Below are positions 4,481 through 13,525 of a stretch of 13,603 nucleotides of DNA, piece after piece. The stretch covers positions 1-13,603 of the forward strand of contig CAMOER010000052.1 in assembly GCA_946612455.1 (NCBI GenBank), in the 5' to 3' direction. Every line of letters starts with the position of its first letter. Position 1 is the stretch's first letter. The notes under the pieces are model-generated. The model was given only the letters and a program-made list of their open reading frames with translations, was not told where the DNA came from and did no database searches. Source of the stretch: UBA3305 sp002373555 (GTDB taxonomy: Bacteria; Bacillota; Clostridia; Lachnospirales; Lachnospiraceae). The position numbers were made by a program, and so were the translations under genes.

Positions 4481-7400
4481 GTGGAGAATGCGGAGAGTGC
4501 GGGTACGGAAACGGACGCAGCTGCGGCGGATCAGGATGCTGAGAGCCAGGACGCTATGGGCCAGGATACCGCAGATCCGGAAACAGCGGACCTGGACGAA
4601 AACCAGCAGGCTCTGGATAACGAAATTGATAAAGATGCGGAAAAAGAAGCCGGTGAGAAGACAGAAGCCGCAGATCCTGAAGATGACAACAAGGAAGCCG
4701 CGGAAAATACAAATAATAAGAAAGAAACTGATAATAAAGAAGCCGATAAAAAAGAAACTGGTCAGGACAGAAAAGATGATCAGGATACTTCCGGGACTGC
4801 CGACAGCGCGAAAAGCAATACCGGTGCAGCTCCCGCAGACAAAACAGATACAAAGCCCGAATCCACCGGCTACGCAGCGGAGACCACGGCGGCGGACGCC
4901 TATGTCCCTGCGCTTGACGCCCTGGATTTCAATGCCATCCTGGATAAGAATACAGGGATCTATTACCATGCCGTGGAGGAGGGCGGAGTCATTGAAGACA
5001 GCTCCGTGCTTTATGACTGGGAAAAGGTAAAGAAGGACACTGAACTGGCGCCCAATGACCTGCTCAGGATCTACCTGTCCTACACGATTCCGGCCGGCAG
5101 CCTCAACGCGACCAACGACATCGCCAGATACCGCCTGCCCGGCAACATCCACCTGAGCGATGCCCAGAAGGCGGCCATCAACGGCTTTGAAAACGGCATC
5201 TCGGGCCAGTATATGAACTACGACGCCCTCGAGATCACAGACCCCGGCCGCCACACTGCCTATATCGGCGCAGAGGCCGTCGAGGGCAGGCGCAGACCCG
5301 ACCAGACAGTGGAAGACTACCTGGCCGGCCTGGACAAAAATGAAGACGGAACAGCCCCGCAGGAGCTGATCAGCGCCGTCGTCCGCACCGAGGACGTCTG
5401 CGATTCCGAAGGCAACTGCATCGGCACAGACCTGGTCTTCACCTTCAGCACCTATACAGTGGCCAGAAACCAGCACGAATATGACAAAGACGGCAATCAG
5501 ACCAAAGCCGGCGAAAGGGTCCGCGGCTGGTTCTGCTTTGACCTCAACACCTCCCAGATCGACTGGGCCACCGTGGATGTAGAGGAAAGCCTCTATGCGG
5601 TGGAGACAGAGAATAATGATATAGAGAATAACAATGCGGAGGAAAACAGCATTGTCGGAAACGGTGCGGAGGAGAACGGGACTGCCGGAAACGATGCGGA
5701 TGGAACAGCTGGTCGGGATGCATCCGGCAAGGATGCGGCAGAAAATGTCGCAGAGCAGGCTGACCGGAATCTGAATAATGAAGCGGCGTCCGGGCAGACA
5801 GGAACCGACCGGAGTCCGGATGATACTCCTGCCTCTGACCAGACCGGAACAGAGACGGCTCGTAATGATGCCCCTGTAAACGATCAGGCCGGAGCAGATC
5901 AGGACTCCAAGGCTGAAGCAAGAGAAGCGGAAGCCGCAGGAGTGAATGGAAATCCTCAGACAGACGAAGCATCTTCTGGTGATGCAGAAAATAAAGAGAA
6001 TACGGAAAATGCGGAAACAGCAAAGACAGCAGAAGCTTTAGTTGAAGAACAGGCAGAGAATGCAGAGAATGCTCAGGCAGCAGCCCCCTCTGCGCAGCCG
6101 AATGCTTCTGCAGATCCTGAGATCGTGCACACGACCTGGCAGATCGTCACAACAAAAGAAGCCGAGATTATTTTTACAGATGCGGTCACGGATCAGGAGA
6201 CCGGTGAGGAAAAACAGCCTATCAGCACAAAGCTCGTGCTCAAAATAACTGAATTTGAGACAAGGGAGGAGACCAGAGAGCCTTCCGCGGACGACCCTGC
6301 CCTTGTGGCAGAGAATGCAGAGTCTGAACAACAGGCTGAGACAGACGATGCCGGGAAGCCGGAGGACGGCACAGATGCCGACACAGCCGGAGCCGATGAC
6401 ACAGGCGAAGACACAGCAAAGAAAGAAGCCGGCGGAGAGACCGAATCTGCTGACGCAGATAAAGAAAACGAAGATAAGGACAAGACGACAGAGACAGACA
6501 AACAGGATGAGGAGGATTCTGTCAACTCCCCCGCCGCGACCTTTGAAGATACGATTACTGTCCACATGGGAACCCTGTCCACAGATACGGACAGCGCGGC
6601 AGGACTGGACATTCCCGATAAGACCGAACTGACCGTTCACGTGGACGCAGACGAAGGGACCTTCCCCGAAGGGACCACCATGGTTCTGACCGCCGTCACA
6701 GGCAATGACCTCGATGACGTCGCCCAGGCCGTCGAAGGAGCCGTCGAAGGAAAGACCAAGGGCTTCTACGCCGTGGACATCACCTTCAAGGACGCGAACG
6801 GAAAGGTGATCGAGCCCCGCAAACCGGTCAAGGTTTCCATGAAGGGCGAGACCATCCGAAAGGCCACGGAAAATGCCTCCACGGAACCTGTCGTCGTGCA
6901 CCTGGAGGATACTGCCAATCCTGCCGGGATGGCTTCTGATGCTGGTCAGGCAGAGAACGGACAGGCAGAAAACGGACCTGAAGAATCTGAAAAAGCTGAG
7001 GGCGTGGCGTCTGATGGGGCAGAGAAGGAAAAGGACAGCGCAGGCGCTGCAGAAGCAGAGAACGCAGCAGAGAATGAACCTGCCCTTGAGAAGACAGAGA
7101 CCGATGAAAATTCTGATGTGGCTACCGTAACCGGAGAGGAAAATACTTCAGGTCAGGATACAAAAGTTGAGAATCTCGCAGAAGCAGAACAGCCTATGGA
7201 AACGGTTGAAAAATTTGAAGAAGAATCTGCAAACACGGCTGAGTCCGCTGCAGAAAAGTCGGCCGCTGCTCCGACAGCAACAGTTGTGGAGACATACAGG
7301 GAAAATGCTGCAGGAAAGGAAACAGCCGACAAGACAGCAAATGACACCATTATGTTTGAAGGTGATTCCTTCTCCATCTATGCCATCGTCTACACCGTGG

Positions 7401-10400
7401 ACTTCCACTATGAAGTTAATGGGAAAACTTATGAATTCAGCATTCCCGGAGGCGGGTTTTTAAGTTTTTACAAGCTTGTGGAAGTGCTGGGGATAGAGGT
7501 AAATGATGCGAACACCGAAAAAGACGAGATTCTGGAACTGGTAGATGGCGTAGAGAGCATCGTGTTCTCCAATCCTGACCTGGTCAGCGTAAGTAAAGTT
7601 GAAGAAGATACCACTGTAGGGGCAATCAAAGACCGCCTTGGCTTGGAGTGCGAATATAGCACAGAGCTGACGGAAGAGCAGATTGAGAAAATTAATGCGC
7701 AGGAAGCCAAGGCCCGAGACTGGGCACTGATCAGTTTGAAGGCGTTTGATACAGAAGAAAGTCTGACTGTAACCATGAAGAATGGGGATCAGTGGACGGT
7801 GAAAGTGACTGATGCACAGATAAAGAAGACGGTAATCGATGCTAAGGGTGATAAATGGGAGATTACCGTGACTTATGATGAATTTGCACAGATTCCGGAT
7901 GGAGCGGAACTAAGGGCTAGAGAGATTCTGCCTGAGGATAATGATTATCAGAACTACTACAAACAGTCTTTGAAGACGGTAGGTGTAGGAATTCAGCAGG
8001 AAAGCAATAAAGCAGAATCTGAAGCTAAAAGTGCGTCTGATCCGAAGGCGGAAGATAAGGTTACAGAGCTGCCTGTTAATAAATATGCCAGGATTTTTGA
8101 TATCGAAATATGGGCTGGTGATGATAAGGTTGAACCTAAAAGCAATGTTACAGTTGATATCAGGCTGCTGGATGCTCCGGAAAAAACTGAACTCTTACCT
8201 CATGTCGTACATTTTGCAGAAGATGGAACAGAATTGATGGAGCTGACCGAAAAGCCAAAGAGCAACGAAAAGAATATCCAATTCAAAACGGATGAATTCT
8301 CGGTTTATTCGGTTATTTATACGGTTGATTTGCACTATGATGCGGAAACAGGCACTCTGTCCTATGAAGACAATAAGCTCAAGGTCACTGTAAGTGCAAA
8401 AGAAAAGAAAAAAGAAAAAGGAAAAGAAATCTTCCCAGAAGAAGCTGTTCTGATTGTTAAGGAAATGATTCCAGATGATGCAGACGCTGCAGATAAGTAT
8501 GCGCAGGCTCTTACTGCTCTGTCTAATGCGTTACGTAAGCAAAAAGATAGTTTTTCCGCTGCAAAAGTTTATGATTTTTCCATCCTGGATAAAACAGGAA
8601 AAGAAATTGAGCCAAATGGAGAGGTTGAAGTAAAAATTGAATATAAGGAAAGACCGGAATTTGGCGGCAGCGATGGAAGTGCATCTGAAATTCAAATTGC
8701 ACATCTTGTGGAAGACCCTTTAAATGAAGAAAAACTGTCTGTTGAATTTATGGATGCAGATATAGATTCGACTGCTTTGGGAAGAGTTTCAGGTGCAGAA
8801 TTTACCACAGATTCTTTCTCTGCCTATATTGTGTTTAACAGGAATGGAATAACAGAAACTGAACCGACTGATCTTGGGAATTATGGCTGGATCAGATTTC
8901 ACACTGTTGGAGAACGGGATACAACACAAAATCAGACAGGAAATCCGGACAGCCCGACGATTCAGTGGGGATATTACAAGAATGATGGGAGCAACCTTCC
9001 GGCCTTGAACACGGCCTGGGCTTATCGACGTATATTGAAGGTCAGACTATGGCTGCCGAGAAGTGGACAGGATTCGTCCGTTTACGATAGTGACCATTAT
9101 AATGAGGCTGCGACAGCACAGTATTTCTGGGTCTGGCAAAATGAGATAAATGTTGAGGAATTTGAACTTCCTGGGTATGAGGTGGTTCATACACGTATGC
9201 ATACTGCATGGGATGAGGAAAATGGCAGACAGTCTGTAGAGAATGACAGTTTAGTGGGAAGCTATGCTGTCCGTGGTTATCGAAGATCAACGTTAAGTAA
9301 TGAACCTGGTGCCAAAAACAGTGATCTCAACGTACTTGATATCTATGCAAAGCCATTGCCTCAGACAACAGGTATGAATTACATCATTCGCTATGTTCAT
9401 GCAGATGGGTCTGTAACAGACGGGAATGTTAGAAGCTTGTCAAGCGGTTCAGTGACCTATAATGCAAGTCAATATCAAAGAAATGGTGAAGTCTATGCAG
9501 GTACATCGGTCGTAACCGGCAGTGAAGCTATTAATGCAAATACAGCGAATGGTACAGGAACCATTACTTATAAATCGGACGTCTCCCTGGCGAAAGTATA
9601 CGTATACTACAAAATCGATCCTGAGGGAAATGGCAATCCGACTGCAAGAGGCAGATACGACAAGGATGAGAACAGATACTACACAGGTCAGAAAGGACTG
9701 TATACCGACAAAAGTGCTGAAGCGGTATCAGGCAAGGATCGGCAGTTTATTCTGAATCTGGAGAGCTGGTATGTCGACAATGCGGCAAGTGTAGGTATGG
9801 TGTTGGATGCTTCCGGCTCAATGGCATGGACCAGCGGAGCACCAGAGCCGATTGTATTGACAAACGAGCAGGTGGCTGAAGTTCGCAGAACAAATGGAAT
9901 GTGGCAGGATCAGTATGGAAACTGGCATGGAGACAACGATATCTACTTTGATGGAGGAAGCAATGATTCTGCTGGAAATCCGCCAAATACCGGACAGTAT
10001 ATAACCAACTTCAGTGCACTTTCAAAGATTCTCGATAAAACCAAAACGGACAACTCTGCAATGGGGTATAATGGATACCATTATTATCTTAAAGACATGC
10101 GCAGCACGGTAAGGGAGTACGTAGCCCTTGGCTATTCTGACGGAAATCAGTCAGCCAAGGAGAGTTTAGGCGGTAGAGACATCTACACGACTCGAATCGG
10201 AAATACATCCTATACCGGAACCGTCCTGGCTAACAGATTTATTAAGGATCAGAATAACGCACACGGTCAGAACGAGGGATGGTACTATGTTAACAGTACT
10301 GGAAATACAAAGGCATATTACAAGTATACCGGGAAATCATACGACGGATATAGTTCGAAAGGCTGGTGGCCGAATGCAAACGATCCTAATCGTTTCAACT

Positions 10401-13400
10401 TGCAGGGCGGACCTCTGAGGTTCTATATAAAAACAGGTACCAATGAGTTGTGGGTATCTTACTACGATGGTTCTGCTGGCGAGATCCGTCAGTCGCCTGT
10501 CTATGAAAAGCGCGAGAAGATGTTCACGAAAATGGAGACTCTTCAGGATGCCGTGTCACAGTTTGGGGCGATCGTTCTGGGATCATCACCTGATAGTCAG
10601 ATAGGATTAACAAGGTTCAGCCAGAATATTAAGACTTCTAATAATACTGGCGATAGTGATTATTCCCTATATTATGATAATTCATCGTACCTTCCGCTTC
10701 TTAACTGGTCCAGCAGTACGGAGGAACTGTCGGCGGCAATGAACCTCAGCACCAATGCAAAGGGAAGTACTGGAAGAAATGATGACGGATTGTATGTGTA
10801 TGAATACGGCCTGACAGGCCAGACAAGAACCTGGACCGGAGTGAAGGCATATTCAGATTACTTGAAGAACAGTGCTACAGCAGCAAATCACAAATACCTT
10901 ATCATCTTTACAGATGGTAAAGATACCAACGGGGATGCAACTCATGCAACATGGGGAGCCACAGGAACTCAGATTCAGCAACTGAAAAATGAAGGATATA
11001 CGATCATCACAGTTATGATGCGTTCCCAGGCAATGGTTGGGAGCGAGTATACAGACGCAAAACGGTTCCTGCAGGGTATTGCTTCCCCCGGACTTGATGG
11101 AAATACAACCAACACTGCAGCGGATAACAAGCTTCATTTTGAAGCTGACTCCAACAGCACCAAGGACGTAATAGACGCCTTCCGACAGATTGCCAACAGG
11201 ATTGCGTCCGGCTTAAACGGCTATACAATTCGTGATTATATCGATCCTCGCTTCGATGTAATGAATGACGCCGGCGATATCTTGACCGTGTTGGACAGCA
11301 ATGGACAGTTTACAAATGCAACAAATCCGGATGTTGATGCAGTTACCGGGCTCAGGGCTTTTACAACTCCTGATAACAAACAGGCTTATCTGGGATATGA
11401 CCCGGTGAAGAAAATGTTTTATGTCTTGTGGCAGGATCAGGAGATTCCTGCTTCGACACTGGGGTCGACAAGCGTAAATCCCTGGAAGTCGCAGATTCGG
11501 ATTCAGGCCAAAGCGGACTTCCTTGGAGGCAACGATATTCTTTCCAACGGTAATGAAACCGGAATGAATCAGGTATATTATCCGGATGTAAATGGATCTC
11601 CGGTGATCAGTGACCATTATCCCAGAAAGGATTTCCCCAGGACAGCAGTGAATCCAGCCACACTGGATATCAGGCTTTCTAATTACGAGGACACCATTTT
11701 CCTTGGGGAGAATATTTCACCGGCGAGTCTGTACGCCAATGTACAGACAAAGCGGAACCAGGAGACAGACAGCAGGGAACTCTATTTCGATTATTTGGTG
11801 CGTGCCGGCAAGAAGCTTCATAATGATCCGATGTTCTATTTGAACATATTGAAGTACGCGGTAGTTCCGCCGAACTATGAACAGATCAGCGTGAAGGATA
11901 AAGACGGGATAACACCACTTGAGACTGTGACAGTGGATGGTAACGTGAAAGGTATTACACTTACATTGCCATACTACTATCTGGAGAGCCCCGGCGATGT
12001 CACCTCTTACGCCGGAGGTACACTGCATCAGGGTGATAAGACAGGAACGATAACCTATAAGTGGACAGCCCTGGATACGGGAGGGCACGCTCTTCCTGAT
12101 GGCAATGCATTGAAGGACTATACATCTTCTACCACCGATACAGTTCGCTATCAGCTTTCTGTCAGTTATACTCCGGATGCATTTGTCAGCAACCATATAG
12201 ACGCGAACGGAAATATTTCAGGTGACAGTATCCCGAATAACGGCAGTGCCAGGACCCAGACTTTGATTGGAGAAACCGGCACGGGCAGTTTGATTCGCGA
12301 TCCGAACGGTATAGGAGCGTGGGCGACGGCAAAGAACACGAACGAAGGAGCTAATGCGAATACGCAGGGTCTTGCAGTGATTCATGTAGTTGATGGAAAA
12401 ATTAAGGTAAGCAAAAAGATTGAAATATCTCAGTCTGACTGGAATCGTCTCGTCACAAGCGCAGGATCTTCCGGCTTGACGTTCACATTCCAGCTTAAGA
12501 AAGACGGAGAAAACTACGGAAACGTGATAATGATCAACAGTAATACAGCGGTTATCTCTTTTTCGGGAGGATTTGTTACACTTGAGACCAATGACTGGTT
12601 TACAGGGTTGCCGCAGGGGAACTATACGCTTGTGGAAACAGGACAACCTGCAGGCTTCACATTTCATTCCGTGACGGCCGCCGAAGTTGCAGCAGAAGAT
12701 GGAGGTACACAGTATGCCGCACCGACGGAGGGAAGCATCAGCTGGAAGATAGGTCAGTATGTAAGTGGAACCCCGTCAACATGCGCATATGCTGACACAG
12801 ATTTTTCTGCTGCAAAAGTTAAAGATAACAATAAAGAAGTTGATCCTGGCTTGTCAGCAGGCAGTGGAAAGAACTACCTGAATGCTCAGATTGGCAAAGG
12901 GGTCGTTATCAATGAACCTCCAAAGACGATTGATGTTACGCTGAAGAAGGTGGATAAAGCTGATTTGAATATTAATAGTGCAGATTTGCTAAAAGGAGCA
13001 ACGTTTACGATTACAAAATATACGGACAATACGTTCAGAGTGAAGGACACCTCGGCTTCTGCGTGGACGTCAACCTTGGAAGACATAAAAGACGGAGATA
13101 CGTATACGTTAAATGGTAATTTTGAGTTCAAAGGTCTGCCTGTTGGATTCTATAAACTGGATGAGTCTGTGATGCCTGCCGGTTATATAACTGTGGCCAG
13201 TGATCCAGTATTTGAGGTCAGGTTAAACAGCGTGACATCGCAGCTGGAAGTGGTCCTGTATCAGAAAAACGGAAATGCATATTCTGAAGTTGCATCCGGT
13301 TTGACAGATATGGCGCGTATTGATGCCGTCAATACGATCTATATTGCAAACGAGCCCGGCGCTGCCCTCCCTAATACCGGTGGCCCTGGCACCACGCTAA

Positions 13401-13525
13401 TCTATCTTGTCGGTATCATGCTCACAGGCATTGCTGGAGGGGGCCTGGTGATGAAGAGATGGAAAAGGGACGCAGACTGTTCAAAAGCTGATCTACTCCA
13501 ACTCGAAGGATGGAACAGGCGATGA
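4481..13525 (+). CDS. Main body of giant LPXTG-anchored vWA/SpaA surface protein
   Basis: This is the continuation of the frame from 3338 (numbering below counts from that ATG; the amber codon is 376). Residues about 380-520 are an acidic Ala/Glu/Asp/Lys linker. Residues 521-755 form a beta-rich domain (LLRIYLSYTIPAGSLNATN, RYRLPGNIHL) that may be an adhesin N-domain. Further acidic linkers interrupt the chain at about 756-924, 985-1065 and 1191-1336. Three related beta modules end near 1359, 1669 and 1837. A vWA domain follows (MIDAS DASGS at 2157-2161), then pilin-like beta domains and two SpaA/Cna-B domains (about 3020-3113 and 3198-3338). The sorting signal LPNTG at 3344-3348, a hydrophobic span and MKRWKR end the anchor. 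Sortase would link it to peptidoglycan or into a pilus. The last 18 residues (DADCSKADL...) look unnatural, probably read from downstream recombined DNA. Likely role: adhesion. Translation depends on the amber codon being absent or read through. Confidence 0.88.
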   Translation: MENAESAGTETDAAAADQDAESQDAMGQDTADPETADLDENQQALDNEIDKDAEKEAGEKTEAADPEDDNKEAAENTNNKKETDNKEADKKETGQDRKDDQDTSGTADSAKSNTGAAPADKTDTKPESTGYAAETTAADAYVPALDALDFNAILDKNTGIYYHAVEEGGVIEDSSVLYDWEKVKKDTELAPNDLLRIYLSYTIPAGSLNATNDIARYRLPGNIHLSDAQKAAINGFENGISGQYMNYDALEITDPGRHTAYIGAEAVEGRRRPDQTVEDYLAGLDKNEDGTAPQELISAVVRTEDVCDSEGNCIGTDLVFTFSTYTVARNQHEYDKDGNQTKAGERVRGWFCFDLNTSQIDWATVDVEESLYAVETENNDIENNNAEENSIVGNGAEENGTAGNDADGTAGRDASGKDAAENVAEQADRNLNNEAASGQTGTDRSPDDTPASDQTGTETARNDAPVNDQAGADQDSKAEAREAEAAGVNGNPQTDEASSGDAENKENTENAETAKTAEALVEEQAENAENAQAAAPSAQPNASADPEIVHTTWQIVTTKEAEIIFTDAVTDQETGEEKQPISTKLVLKITEFETREETREPSADDPALVAENAESEQQAETDDAGKPEDGTDADTAGADDTGEDTAKKEAGGETESADADKENEDKDKTTETDKQDEEDSVNSPAATFEDTITVHMGTLSTDTDSAAGLDIPDKTELTVHVDADEGTFPEGTTMVLTAVTGNDLDDVAQAVEGAVEGKTKGFYAVDITFKDANGKVIEPRKPVKVSMKGETIRKATENASTEPVVVHLEDTANPAGMASDAGQAENGQAENGPEESEKAEGVASDGAEKEKDSAGAAEAENAAENEPALEKTETDENSDVATVTGEENTSGQDTKVENLAEAEQPMETVEKFEEESANTAESAAEKSAAAPTATVVETYRENAAGKETADKTANDTIMFEGDSFSIYAIVYTVDFHYEVNGKTYEFSIPGGGFLSFYKLVEVLGIEVNDANTEKDEILELVDGVESIVFSNPDLVSVSKVEEDTTVGAIKDRLGLECEYSTELTEEQIEKINAQEAKARDWALISLKAFDTEESLTVTMKNGDQWTVKVTDAQIKKTVIDAKGDKWEITVTYDEFAQIPDGAELRAREILPEDNDYQNYYKQSLKTVGVGIQQESNKAESEAKSASDPKAEDKVTELPVNKYARIFDIEIWAGDDKVEPKSNVTVDIRLLDAPEKTELLPHVVHFAEDGTELMELTEKPKSNEKNIQFKTDEFSVYSVIYTVDLHYDAETGTLSYEDNKLKVTVSAKEKKKEKGKEIFPEEAVLIVKEMIPDDADAADKYAQALTALSNALRKQKDSFSAAKVYDFSILDKTGKEIEPNGEVEVKIEYKERPEFGGSDGSASEIQIAHLVEDPLNEEKLSVEFMDADIDSTALGRVSGAEFTTDSFSAYIVFNRNGITETEPTDLGNYGWIRFHTVGERDTTQNQTGNPDSPTIQWGYYKNDGSNLPALNTAWAYRRILKVRLWLPRSGQDSSVYDSDHYNEAATAQYFWVWQNEINVEEFELPGYEVVHTRMHTAWDEENGRQSVENDSLVGSYAVRGYRRSTLSNEPGAKNSDLNVLDIYAKPLPQTTGMNYIIRYVHADGSVTDGNVRSLSSGSVTYNASQYQRNGEVYAGTSVVTGSEAINANTANGTGTITYKSDVSLAKVYVYYKIDPEGNGNPTARGRYDKDENRYYTGQKGLYTDKSAEAVSGKDRQFILNLESWYVDNAASVGMVLDASGSMAWTSGAPEPIVLTNEQVAEVRRTNGMWQDQYGNWHGDNDIYFDGGSNDSAGNPPNTGQYITNFSALSKILDKTKTDNSAMGYNGYHYYLKDMRSTVREYVALGYSDGNQSAKESLGGRDIYTTRIGNTSYTGTVLANRFIKDQNNAHGQNEGWYYVNSTGNTKAYYKYTGKSYDGYSSKGWWPNANDPNRFNLQGGPLRFYIKTGTNELWVSYYDGSAGEIRQSPVYEKREKMFTKMETLQDAVSQFGAIVLGSSPDSQIGLTRFSQNIKTSNNTGDSDYSLYYDNSSYLPLLNWSSSTEELSAAMNLSTNAKGSTGRNDDGLYVYEYGLTGQTRTWTGVKAYSDYLKNSATAANHKYLIIFTDGKDTNGDATHATWGATGTQIQQLKNEGYTIITVMMRSQAMVGSEYTDAKRFLQGIASPGLDGNTTNTAADNKLHFEADSNSTKDVIDAFRQIANRIASGLNGYTIRDYIDPRFDVMNDAGDILTVLDSNGQFTNATNPDVDAVTGLRAFTTPDNKQAYLGYDPVKKMFYVLWQDQEIPASTLGSTSVNPWKSQIRIQAKADFLGGNDILSNGNETGMNQVYYPDVNGSPVISDHYPRKDFPRTAVNPATLDIRLSNYEDTIFLGENISPASLYANVQTKRNQETDSRELYFDYLVRAGKKLHNDPMFYLNILKYAVVPPNYEQISVKDKDGITPLETVTVDGNVKGITLTLPYYYLESPGDVTSYAGGTLHQGDKTGTITYKWTALDTGGHALPDGNALKDYTSSTTDTVRYQLSVSYTPDAFVSNHIDANGNISGDSIPNNGSARTQTLIGETGTGSLIRDPNGIGAWATAKNTNEGANANTQGLAVIHVVDGKIKVSKKIEISQSDWNRLVTSAGSSGLTFTFQLKKDGENYGNVIMINSNTAVISFSGGFVTLETNDWFTGLPQGNYTLVETGQPAGFTFHSVTAAEVAAEDGGTQYAAPTEGSISWKIGQYVSGTPSTCAYADTDFSAAKVKDNNKEVDPGLSAGSGKNYLNAQIGKGVVINEPPKTIDVTLKKVDKADLNINSADLLKGATFTITKYTDNTFRVKDTSASAWTSTLEDIKDGDTYTLNGNFEFKGLPVGFYKLDESVMPAGYITVASDPVFEVRLNSVTSQLEVVLYQKNGNAYSEVASGLTDMARIDAVNTIYIANEPGAALPNTGGPGTTLIYLVGIMLTGIAGGGLVMKRWKRDADCSKADLLQLEGWNRR
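4898..5602 (+). other. Beta-rich N-domain, adhesin-like
   Basis: Residues about 521-755 are the first clearly globular part after the amber codon. Features are DLLRIYLSYTIPAGSLN, ARYRLPGNIHLSDAQ, QYMNYDALEITDP, a CDSEGNC pair of cysteines, DLVFTFSTYTV and RGWFCFDLNTSQIDW. Its order resembles the N-domains of wall-anchored adhesins, where two Ig-like sandwiches bind a host ligand, but I cannot name a ligand. The codon usage here is GC-ending, unlike the later part of the gene. Confidence 0.5.
6596..8848 (+). repeat. Three related beta modules ending in SFSxYxxVYTVD
   Basis: Three units share the same order: a strand with (F/I)P-(E/D)-x-(T/A), a region with VDITF or DIEIW or DFSIL, then EP-(R/K/N)-(K/S/G) before KVSM/TVDI/EVKI, a VVHL/VVHF/IAHL strand, and a closing (D/T)(S/E)FS-(I/V/A)-Y-x-(I/V)-V. 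Closing strands lie near 7366-7414, 8293-8343 and 8812-8848. The first unit carries a long acidic insert (about 6908-7345). Between the first two lies an extra domain (about 7421-7830) with NGKTYEFSIPGGGF and SLTVTMKNGDQWTVKVTDAQ. The pattern resembles ZU5/UPA-like repeats in bacterial surface proteins; homology between units is inferred by eye. Confidence 0.65.
9740..11224 (+). other. von Willebrand factor A domain with long insertion
   Basis: VGMVLDASGSM gives the MIDAS DxSxS at residues 2157-2161. The expected Thr is T2498 or T2500 in TRTWTGVKAY, and the Asp is D2526 in YLIIFTDGKD. Rossmann-like strands IGLTRFS and YTIITVMM are visible. Between DASGSM and the first helix (EKMFTKMETLQDAVSQF, about residue 2395) there are about 230 extra residues rich in Tyr, Asn, Trp and Gly. 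vWA domains bind ligands through a metal ion and sit at the tips of many Gram-positive pili. Confidence 0.85.
12395..12676 (+). other. SpaA/Cna-B-type domain 1
   Basis: Residues about 3020-3113 run KIKVSKKIEI, LTFTFQLKKDG, WFTGLPQGNYTLVETGQPAGF. This matches the Cna-B/SpaA pattern in which a Lys in the first strand (K3026 or K3027) bonds to an Asn, with the Glu of LVET (E3100) as catalyst, giving an intramolecular isopeptide bond. The bond is an inference from the family. Confidence 0.72.
12929..13351 (+). other. SpaA/Cna-B-type domain 2
   Basis: Residues about 3198-3338 run IDVTLKKVDKADL, GATFTITKYTD, FEFKGLPVGFYKLDESVMPAGY. K3203 or K3204 and E3276 are candidate isopeptide residues. It leads directly to the LPNTG anchor, as usual for the last stalk domain of pilus and MSCRAMM-like proteins. 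Confidence 0.78.
13367..13471 (+). other. LPNTG sortase signal, membrane span and basic tail
   Basis: LPNTGG starts at residue 3344, followed by a hydrophobic span (TTLIYLVGIMLTGIAGGGLV) and the basic MKRWKR. This is a complete class A-type wall sorting signal: sortase cuts between Thr and Gly and joins the protein to cell wall or a pilin lysine. Confidence 0.92.

Noticed and set aside
4470..5030. Arg/Lys-rich plus-strand frame overlapping the giant gene
   Set aside because: Shadow frame of the Glu/Ala linker; no ribosome binding site or known fold.
3371..5476. 701-codon open frame on the minus strand opposite the surface-protein gene
   Set aside because: It mirrors the Asp/Glu/Gly-rich codons of the plus-strand gene, is hydrophobic and repetitive without domains, has no ribosome binding site, and spans the amber region without any family resemblance.
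6038..6901. 287-codon minus-strand frame
   Set aside because: Same cause: antisense of an acidic low-complexity coding segment.
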